Assembly (NCBI GenBank): GCA_029866215.1
Contig: JARWZU010000022.1
Location: forward strand, 1 to 43,437
DNA length: 43,437 nt
From: Akkermansiaceae bacterium
GTDB lineage: Bacteria > Verrucomicrobiota > Verrucomicrobiia > Verrucomicrobiales > Akkermansiaceae
Direction of reading: 5' to 3'
The stretch's first letter is position 1. The number at the start of each line of letters is the position of its first letter. The translations under genes and the position numbers were made by a program. This document shows, piece by piece, positions 38,046 to 43,437 of the stretch. The notes under the pieces were generated by a model. It was given only the letters and a program-made list of their open reading frames with translations, searched no databases and was not told where the DNA came from.

Positions 38046-38930
38046 TTAGCCACGTGGATGGAACTGACGGTGCACCGACTTGAGGCGCTGACGGTCGACG
38101 TGCGTGTAAATCTGGGTGGTGGAGATATCGGCATGGCCTAAAAGTTCTTGAATCACCCGTAAGTCGGCGCCGCCTTCCAGGAGGTGGGTCGCGAATGAAT
38201 GGCGCAGGAGGTGGGGGTAGATATTTTGGTCGATGCCCGCCGCCGCGGCCCGTTCTTTTACGATTTGACGCACGCGGTCGGGTGAAAGTGCGGTACCCAG
38301 GACGCTGATGAAAAGGTGCGACGAGGTTTTCCGGGTGATCAGGTTCGGGCGCTCGTTGCTGAGGTAATCCGCGATTGCCTCTCTGGCCTTGTTGCCGACG
38401 CGCACGACTCGGGTTTTATCCCCCTTGCCGGTCACGCGGATGAAGCCTTCCTCGAAATCGATCATTTCGAGACGCACCTTGCACAACTCGCTCAAACGCA
38501 GGCCAGACGAATAAAAGAGCTCGAGAATCGCAAGGTCGCGCCGTCCGAGCGGGTGGGCGGGGTCGACGGATTCGAGTAGTTTGGTCAGTTCGGAGGCGTG
38601 GAGGGTTTCTGGCAGAGCTTGGTCTGGGCGTGGGGCGAGCAGTGGCTCTGCTGGGTCCATTTCCAAGGTATTCTTTTCCAACAACCAGCGGAAAAAAACC
38701 TTCAGGTGCACGGTCGCGATTCGTAGCGATGCGGCGCTCAAGCCATGATCCTTGCGGTGGCCCAAAAACGCGGCAAGCTCATCGGTTCCGAGGTCGGCCA
38801 TTGCGAAATTTTTCGTCCGCATCCACTTGGAAAGGGAATCCAGCGTCTGTCGCACGGACAACTGATAGGCACTGGAGAGCCCGCGCTCGGTCGCAAGGTA
38901 CCTGATGAATGCGTCGCTGCTGGCTTCCAT
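38046..38930 (-). CDS. xerD: tyrosine recombinase XerD
   Basis: A site-specific recombinase that, with XerC, resolves chromosome dimers at dif under FtsK control. The catalytic set is complete: R145 (SGLRLSEL), K172 (GKGDKTR), H240 and R243 (HLLRHSFATHLLEGGADLRVIQ), H266 (LLGHADIS) and nucleophile Y275 (TQIYTHVD). The N-terminal SAM-like core-binding domain spans about 1-90. At 294 aa it matches chromosomal XerC/D rather than phage or integron integrases. No dif-like site was identified in the window. Confidence 0.9.
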   Translation of the reverse strand: MEASSDAFIRYLATERGLSSAYQLSVRQTLDSLSKWMRTKNFAMADLGTDELAAFLGHRKDHGLSAASLRIATVHLKVFFRWLLEKNTLEMDPAEPLLAPRPDQALPETLHASELTKLLESVDPAHPLGRRDLAILELFYSSGLRLSELCKVRLEMIDFEEGFIRVTGKGDKTRVVRVGNKAREAIADYLSNERPNLITRKTSSHLFISVLGTALSPDRVRQIVKERAAAAGIDQNIYPHLLRHSFATHLLEGGADLRVIQELLGHADISTTQIYTHVDRQRLKSVHRQFHPRG

Positions 38931-39135
38931 AAGACGTCTGAATCATCACTGTGTTACTTCTCCGAGTAAAGCTTCCAGCGCATTTGGATTCAGTCGGGCG
39001 GGCGGCGAACGGCGGAGGAAGTGATCAAAGCTTGTCGTTTGGTTTTCGCTCATTGATTCTAGCGGTGTTATTTGCCAGCGGGACGGTGAAAATGCATCCG
39101 TGGCGGGCACTTGGAATTCTTTATTTTTTCAACTC

Positions 39136-40056
39136 ATGCGGCTCATCTTTATTGCGACTGGCGACATCGCGCTTCCTGCATTCCGGCATTTGCTCGTTCA
39201 CGGTCCAAAGCCATTGGCCTTAGTGACCCAGCCTGACAAACCCACAGGGCGGCATCAGACCATGACGCCGCCTGGCATCAAATTGGAGGCGATCGCTGCA
39301 GGGATTCCGGTCTTTCAGCCCGAGAAAATTGGCGACATTGCCGAGGAATTGGCGGCTTTTGAGCCCGATGTCCTCGTGGTCATGGCCTACGGTCAAATCT
39401 TGCGGAAGAATGTGATCTCCCTGCCGAAACTGGCGATCATCAATCTGCATGCGTCATTGCTCCCCAAGTATCGTGGCGCGGCGTGCATTCAAGCAGCCAT
39501 CGACGCGGGCGATGCGGAGTCGGGGATCACGTCGATGCACGTCATCCGTGAGTTGGATGCGGGCGATGTGATTCTTGCGAGATCCATTTCGATCGCGTCG
39601 GATGAGACCGGGGGGAGCTTGCATGATCGTCTAGCAGATTTATCGCCTCAGGTGTTAGAAGATACGCTCAAGGGCCTTGCTGCGGGATCAGCGCCTCGCT
39701 TTCCGCAGGATGCGGCCGCTTCCAGCCATGTTTCGAAATTGGATCGTGAGGATGGTCGCATCGACTGGTCACAGAGCGCCGTCGCGCTTGAACGGCGCAT
39801 CCGTGCCTACGACCCGTGGCCGGGGACCTATGCAATTTCCACCGAAGAGGGTGGGGCAAAGCGGCTGAAGATTTTCCCACCCACCATCGTGACGGATCAC
39901 TCATTGAAGGCGGGTGAACTCTTGAATCAAGGCAACGAATTGATTGTCGGTTGCGGCCATGGGGCGCTCCGCATCGAGAATGTCCAGCCCGAGGGTGGGC
40001 GGAAAATGTCAGCCGCAGACTACTTGCGGGGGAGGAAGCCGACGGCTTTGCTCTAA
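39136..40056 (+). CDS. fmt: methionyl-tRNA formyltransferase
   Basis: Formylates Met-tRNA for initiation using 10-formyl-THF. The catalytic residues N103, H105 and D141 are visible in IINLHASLLPKYRGAA and RELDAGDVI. The start MRLIFIATGDIALPAF at 39136 is the conserved N-terminus (306 aa); the frame is open 12 codons further up. TQPDKPTGR and the C-terminal OB-like domain (RAYDPWPGTYA) complete it. Its usual partner def is not adjacent. It is divergent from xerD with 205 bp between the starts. Confidence 0.95.
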   Translation: MRLIFIATGDIALPAFRHLLVHGPKPLALVTQPDKPTGRHQTMTPPGIKLEAIAAGIPVFQPEKIGDIAEELAAFEPDVLVVMAYGQILRKNVISLPKLAIINLHASLLPKYRGAACIQAAIDAGDAESGITSMHVIRELDAGDVILARSISIASDETGGSLHDRLADLSPQVLEDTLKGLAAGSAPRFPQDAAASSHVSKLDREDGRIDWSQSAVALERRIRAYDPWPGTYAISTEEGGAKRLKIFPPTIVTDHSLKAGELLNQGNELIVGCGHGALRIENVQPEGGRKMSAADYLRGRKPTALL

Positions 40057-40057
40057 C

Positions 40058-40081
40058 ATTCTAATATTCTAATATTCTAAT
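40058..40081. repeat. three 8-bp direct repeats just after fmt
   Basis: ATTCTAAT is repeated three times without gaps, starting one base after the fmt stop codon. It is AT-rich and unlike the surroundings. An inverted pair CCTTTTT (40105-40111) and AAAAAGG (40123-40129) follows and could form a weak terminator hairpin for fmt. Confidence 0.7.
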
Positions 40082-40177
40082 GGGCCACGTGGTTATCGGC
40101 GAAGCCTTTTTGGTTTCAGCCTAAAAAGGAAAATGGAAAGATCGCAAGCACGCGGCAAGTGATGTAAACTCAAGGTC

Positions 40178-40363
40178 ATGAATGCTCCGGCGAGCTTAAT
40201 TTGTGTTAACCCCGTGGGTGAGTCGAAAAACGCCCCTCAATACCCACCTGAAACTTGGCCTCTGAACACTCCCGGCGGATGCTATTACGCCGAATGGGAC
40301 GACCAAGCACACGCGCCCTCGCGTGTCGGATGGGGCGCCCTCGCCGCATCCATGGTGGTATAG
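40178..40363 (+). pseudogene. short ORF, possibly the N-terminal scrap of a transposase
   Basis: A 61-codon frame. The middle, PPETWPLNTPGGCYYAEWDDQA, reads like a real protein segment and reminds me of the N-terminus of ISAs1/IS4-type transposases in this phylum. The last 17 residues do not continue that resemblance. It is recalled similarity only and not confirmed. It lies in transposon debris upstream of array 2. Confidence 0.25.
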
Positions 40364-40473
40364 TCATAGCGGGTCGAATTCACCGTCCGCGCGTCCCAGT
40401 GAGGGTCTCGGGTAGTTGGAAACGCCTGGCAAAAGCTCATCCTGCCACCCCCCTTGAGAAATCCCAACGGATG

Positions 40474-40767
40474 TCAGAATCTTCCCAAGCGCTGTCAGTC
40501 AAATCCCAGCCGCTGTCAGCTCGTTCCCAAGTCCTGTCAGCTCATTCCCAAGCGCTGTCAGTCAATTCCCAGCCGCTGTCAGCCAATTCCCAGCCGCTGT
40601 CAGTCAATTCCCAGGCGCTGTCAGTCAATTCCCAGGCGCTGTCAGTCAATTCCCAGGCGCTGTCAGTTAATTCCCAGGCGCTGTCAGTTAATTCCCAGGC
40701 GCTGTCAGTCAATTCCCAGCCGCTGTCAGCTAATTCCCAGTCGCTGTCAGAGACTCCCCAAGTCCTG
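40474..40767. repeat. 21-bp tandem array 2, 14 units
   Basis: Fourteen consecutive 21-bp units (294 bp), each made of TCAG, a variable window (positions 5-9), TCCCA (CCCCA in the last unit), a second short variable part (15-17) and (C/G)CTG. A weaker fifteenth unit precedes it at 40453-40473. Units 7-9 are identical, as are 10-11; outer units are more diverged, as expected of an old array growing in the centre. The sequence is unrelated to array 1, but period, copy number and design match. All three plus frames lack stops, so the heptapeptide ORFs seen here are by-products. Confidence 0.93.
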
Positions 40768-40834
40768 TCAGTTGCATCGGCATTTCATAGCAGGCTCAAT
40801 TTCATTCACTTACACCGTATTTCAGGCAATGTGA

Positions 40835-41659
40835 CGCCGCTGTAACAAAGTTTCCCTCGCTACCCAAGAGCAAATCGAAGCCTTCGCCGAGATGGAGCGC
40901 CTCCTCCCCGGTGCCCGCCGCAGTGCCAACCCCGCCTTTCCCGATAACGACGTCCGCCTCCGCAGCGAGTTCCAAGTCGGCATCCACCAACCCGCCGATT
41001 TCGCCAGCGAGATCGAACGCGCAGGAAAAGTCCACGCCGCCCGCCTCGCCCACCCCACCGCACGGGCCGCCAAAGACCAAGCCACCCTCGTCGCCCGCAA
41101 CCGCTTCCTCCTCGACGAGTTCCACCCCGCGACCGCGAGAAACCCGAAGGAAAGCCAAAGATATTTCGGCACCGATCTCACCCTCATAGACGGCATCGGC
41201 CCCGGCGTGATCGTCAGCCTGATGAGCGAGATCGGCAGCCGCGAGCACCTGCTCACCTCCTTCAAAAGCGCAGACGGGTTCTGCGCCTGGCTCGGCCTGT
41301 GTCCCTGCAACGCCATCAGCGGCGGCAAGGTCCTGCGCAGTGCTACCCGCAAAGTCAAAAACCGCCTGAGCGAAGCCCTCCGCCTAGCCGCCTTCGGTCT
41401 GGAGCGATCAAAAACCAAGCTCGGGGAATATTGCCGGAGGATGAAGGGACGGCTCGGCAAAGCAGAAGGCATCATAGCCACCGCCCACAAGCTGGCACGC
41501 ATCCTCTACACCCTAGTCGCCACCGCCGCCTCCTATGACGAAACCCAAGCCTTCCCCGTCAAGCCCGCCACCCGGCAAAAGCAGCTCCGCCAGCTCCAAT
41601 CCCTCGCCAAAAAACTCAACCTCCAAGTCCTCCCCAACCCTGCAGTTACAACAAGTTAG
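40835..41659 (+). pseudogene. IS110-family transposase, C-terminal remnant
   Basis: The frame contains the Transposase_20 (IS116/IS110/IS902) domain: TLIDGIGPGVIVSLMSEIG, then FCAWLGLCPCNAISGGKVL, SATRKVKNRLSEALRLAAFG and AIIATAHKLARILY-like IIATAHKLARILYTLV. The catalytic serine region is usually in this half. The N-terminal DEDD (RuvC-like) domain is absent, because the frame is closed by TGA at 40832-40834, about 65 bp after array 2. The gene is therefore a fragment of roughly 275 codons. No recognisable IS110 ends or bridge-RNA region were seen. Confidence 0.8.
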
Positions 41660-41664
41660 TCAAG

Positions 41665-41681
41665 AGGACTGACCCCGTCCA
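41665..41681 (+). repeat. REP-like element, left copy
   Basis: AGGACTGACCCCGTCCA, 17 bp, is perfectly inverted relative to 43194-43210, and its inner 14 bp is inverted relative to 43167-43180. GGGGTCAG-type repeats commonly accompany RAYT transposases. Confidence 0.7.
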
Positions 41682-41959
41682 GGTTTCTACCAGCATTCTG
41701 GCGAGATTCTCTAATCCCTACGTTGACACCTATGGAGAAAAACCCATTCTCATTACCAAATGAAATTGATCCAGGACAATGCCAAATTCTTTGACTGCGT
41801 AGTTGCGAAGGAAGACTGGGTGTTGGAGCGTGCCGTTTGTGCCACTACTCCGATTTCAACCCATATGGTTATCCAGTGATGCTTTCTAAGCGGCCTTCAC
41901 ACCAACAGCAAATTACTCGCACAAAAATCTACAAACAATCAATTCCGTTACTCAGCATT
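41682..41959. other. non-coding stretch before the lipoprotein gene
   Basis: No gene is recognised. Composition shifts from GC-rich to AT-rich along it. The lipoprotein frame is open back to 41837, but that part lacks signal-peptide or domain character. Confidence 0.5.
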
Positions 41960-43099
41960 ATGATAAAAAATATACAGTCCAACAGAATTCTTTCGAATGC
42001 TTTTTTGATCGCGCTCGCTACGAGCGGATTTATTTTCACCGGATGCTCAGATAAGGAAGCAAAAGCCGAGCAAGAACGGATTCTTGCCGAACACAAATTA
42101 ACTATTGAAAAACAGAAAATTGCTATCGAAGAACAGAGCCAAGCCATGGAGCTCGCAGGCAAGATCAATGAGATCGAAGGGAAAATGATTTTGGCTTCTG
42201 TGGAAGAAAACTCATTTGATTTTATATTACATGCCAATAATCTACAATCCATGGGAAAACTAAAAGATAATTTTCTCAGAGAAAAAATGAATCATGAAAT
42301 GGTGATTAAGGAATATATATCCGGAATTAATACATATCTTGATAATAATTCTAATTCCTCAATGATATCTTCCACAGATACAAAGCCAACTGGGAATCAT
42401 TACCAAGATAGCATTAATTCAACAACAAAAGTATTCAAGGTCCTTAATTCGACAAAGGGATCAGTCGATGAGACAGGAAAAAAACTCAGGGATTTTGGCG
42501 TGAAGTCCAAACTAATTAAAACTTGGACTTCTTGCGAAAACAGGGTCTATCTAAATCAACTCGGCATAATTAAATTTATACTCAAAGTGGACTCTTCAAC
42601 CACTAAGGACAGAATAGATATGCTTTCAAAGCGTGCTGTAATATTTGATGAACTGGCGACACTTAGAGAAGAAAGTCCTTGGGAACTTTGGACAACAGGT
42701 GGAAGCTCAAAAGAATTACAAGATTTATCACCAAAAGATAAAATGTCATTCTGCAGTTTCGAGGAAATCAAGCAAGCCTCTAGAGATTTAAGAGCTCCTC
42801 AATTAGCGTCAATTCAAAAATCTATTACGAACTACTTCGAGGTCCTCGAGAATATTTATGAGTCGATAGAAGCTCCTTCAGCAACGCCATGGGGCAGCTA
42901 TCAAAACTATATTCGTGAACAACGCATTAAAGTAGTAGAATCTGGTCAAAAAGTAGAAAGCGATATCGATAATTTTATCGAAACATTTAAAGATGAAAAA
43001 AAAGATGAGCCAATTGGCAAAACAATGATTGAAGCGCTTCCTGCAGAACTCCGTGGAGATCTTAATAAGAAGTTTGAATTAAACTCAAAAAACAAATAA
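41960..43099 (+). CDS. AT-rich lipoprotein with N-terminal coiled coil, function unknown
   Basis: From Met at 41960 the protein has 379 aa. A basic, hydrophobic signal sequence ends in a lipobox, FTGC, with lipidated Cys29. A highly charged coiled coil follows (about 31-77, KAEQERILAEHKLTIEKQK). The rest is mostly helical with no family I recognise; KDRIDMLSKRAVIFDELATL and a C-terminal KVESDIDNFIETFKDEKKDE are typical stretches. The frame is open upstream to 41837, but only this Met gives a proper lipoprotein signal. Base composition is clearly more AT-rich than every other gene here, with many AAT/ATT/AAA codons, indicating recent acquisition. It is bracketed by inverted REP-like repeats 1.5 kb apart. 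Confidence 0.75.
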   Translation: MIKNIQSNRILSNAFLIALATSGFIFTGCSDKEAKAEQERILAEHKLTIEKQKIAIEEQSQAMELAGKINEIEGKMILASVEENSFDFILHANNLQSMGKLKDNFLREKMNHEMVIKEYISGINTYLDNNSNSSMISSTDTKPTGNHYQDSINSTTKVFKVLNSTKGSVDETGKKLRDFGVKSKLIKTWTSCENRVYLNQLGIIKFILKVDSSTTKDRIDMLSKRAVIFDELATLREESPWELWTTGGSSKELQDLSPKDKMSFCSFEEIKQASRDLRAPQLASIQKSITNYFEVLENIYESIEAPSATPWGSYQNYIREQRIKVVESGQKVESDIDNFIETFKDEKKDEPIGKTMIEALPAELRGDLNKKFELNSKNK

Positions 43100-43166
43100 C
43101 AATATAGTATTTATTCTTCCTGGCGCCACTATTTAAATGCCGGGCGGATTCAAGTGGCTAACACAG

Positions 43167-43180
43167 TGGACGGGGTCAGT
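43167..43180 (-). repeat. REP-like element, inner right copy
   Basis: TGGACGGGGTCAGT is repeated directly 27 bp further on, at 43194-43207. Confidence 0.7.
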
Positions 43181-43193
43181 AGTATCAGATCGA

Positions 43194-43210
43194 TGGACGG
43201 GGTCAGTCCT
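43194..43210 (-). repeat. REP-like element, outer right copy
   Basis: TGGACGGGGTCAGTCCT, the exact reverse complement of 41665-41681. It includes the stop codon of the minus-strand transposase-like gene (GAG GAC TGA read on the minus strand). Confidence 0.72.
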
Positions 43211-43437
43211 CGCATGGTAACATTTTCGAGAATTCTGAGCATAAATTTCTAATCTCTTTACTGTCATTTCCTTGGCGGATGAGGCGGCTCACAGAACGAT
43301 TGTGGCCCATGTCCAGACGTTGTGCCAGCCATTCGTTGCCGACGCTGGTGTGGGCTTTGATCACCGTCGCCAAGGCAACTTTGCGGGGATCTCCCTTGCG
43401 GGTCTGGATCAGCCGTCCCACGGCATCCACCAATCCC
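43203..43437 (-). CDS. C-terminus of a probable REP-associated tyrosine transposase (RAYT)
   Basis: A minus-strand frame entering from the right edge with at least 76 codons. The stretch KVALATVIKAHTSVG and NEWLAQRLDMGHNRSVSRLI matches, from memory, the helical C-terminal domain that follows the Y1 (IS200-like HUH) domain in RAYTs of this phylum. The catalytic HUH motif and Tyr lie outside the window. Its stop codon is inside a 17-bp REP-like repeat, with a second copy 27 bp downstream and an inverted copy 1.5 kb away, the arrangement expected for a RAYT and its repeats. Confidence 0.6.
   Translation of the reverse strand, partial: GLVDAVGRLIQTRKGDPRKVALATVIKAHTSVGNEWLAQRLDMGHNRSVSRLIRQGNDSKEIRNLCSEFSKMLPCED

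Noticed and set aside
38046-38930. Phage or integron integrase
   Set aside because: Length, N-terminal domain and motif set match chromosomal XerD, and there are no att-like repeats or phage genes around it.
40105-40129. Rho-independent terminator after fmt
   Set aside because: The stem is seven mostly A/T pairs with no following T-run on the plus strand; mentioned only as a weak hairpin.
40474-40767. CRISPR array
   Set aside because: Units are contiguous with no spacers of 25-40 bp, variable windows are only 5-7 bp, and no cas gene is nearby.
40255-40845. SQALSVN-type heptad-repeat protein
   Set aside because: Same reason: all three plus frames are open across array 2, and the conserved blocks follow the DNA unit, not codons.
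40822-41502. Minus-strand ORFs opposite the IS110 remnant
   Set aside because: Low-complexity Arg/Ser/Ala shadows of the transposase coding strand.

Overview
The window looks like chromosomal DNA from a heterotrophic member of the Verrucomicrobiota, probably a Verrucomicrobiales relative. The grounds are two sulfatases, secreted proteins with autotransporter-type beta repeats and PEP-CTERM tails, a giant MBG/YDG/FN3 surface protein, a two-CBM20 (DPE2-like) 4-alpha-glucanotransferase, a Bacteroidetes-type sdhCA pair and a kamA-type aminomutase. This is inference from gene content; no rRNA or other marker settles it. Shine-Dalgarno sequences are weak or absent throughout, so several starts were chosen from family length and conserved N-termini. 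Both edges cut genes.

Layout. 1-293 (-): 5' end of a GGCxSC/rhodanese protein. 429-3518 (+): pssA, a degenerate M28-like membrane protein overlapping it by 4 bp, and kamA. 3606-9589 (-): sucC-sucD (TCA cycle), malQ, trpD. 9803-12943 (+): two exported sulfatases, meeting a subtilisin-like protease (12940-14559, -) tail to tail. 14768-19012 (+): nuoD-nuoE, the RNase P RNA, then nrnA-truB. 19052-28986 (-): a PEP-CTERM/autotransporter-repeat gene split by an intact IS630-type element (19270-20386), then a protein of about 2,320 residues. 29247-31246 (-): rpsN, an FmdB-like zinc ribbon and a CNNM/CorC-type membrane protein. 31374-32534 (-): a 5'-truncated PEP-CTERM gene, directly followed by a 14-unit, 21-bp tandem array (32771-33064). 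33294-40056: mutT-like NUDIX, rsmD, a secreted unknown, sdhA, sdhC, xerD and fmt. 40057-43437: accessory DNA with an 8-bp repeat, a second 14-unit 21-bp array (40474-40767), an IS110 C-terminal remnant, an AT-rich lipoprotein gene bracketed by 17-bp inverted repeats, and the C-terminus of a probable REP-associated tyrosine transposase (RAYT).

How it fits together. The core genes cover the TCA cycle and respiration (sucCD, sdhCA, nuoDE), translation and RNA maturation (rnpB, truB, rsmD, rpsN, fmt, nrnA), membrane lipid synthesis (pssA) and chromosome resolution (xerD). nuoDE and sdhCA both lack their usual partner genes here. The surface and secreted genes suggest life on sulfated or storage polysaccharides.

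The most unusual features are in the accessory parts. First, two 21-bp arrays of unrelated sequence share the same architecture: 14 units, 294 bp, a fixed core and a short variable window. Second, a putative REP/RAYT locus brackets a compositionally foreign lipoprotein gene. Other points of interest are a perfect 18-bp palindrome upstream of nuoD and the IS630 insertion, whose TTAA junction ends both the transposase and the interrupted gene.
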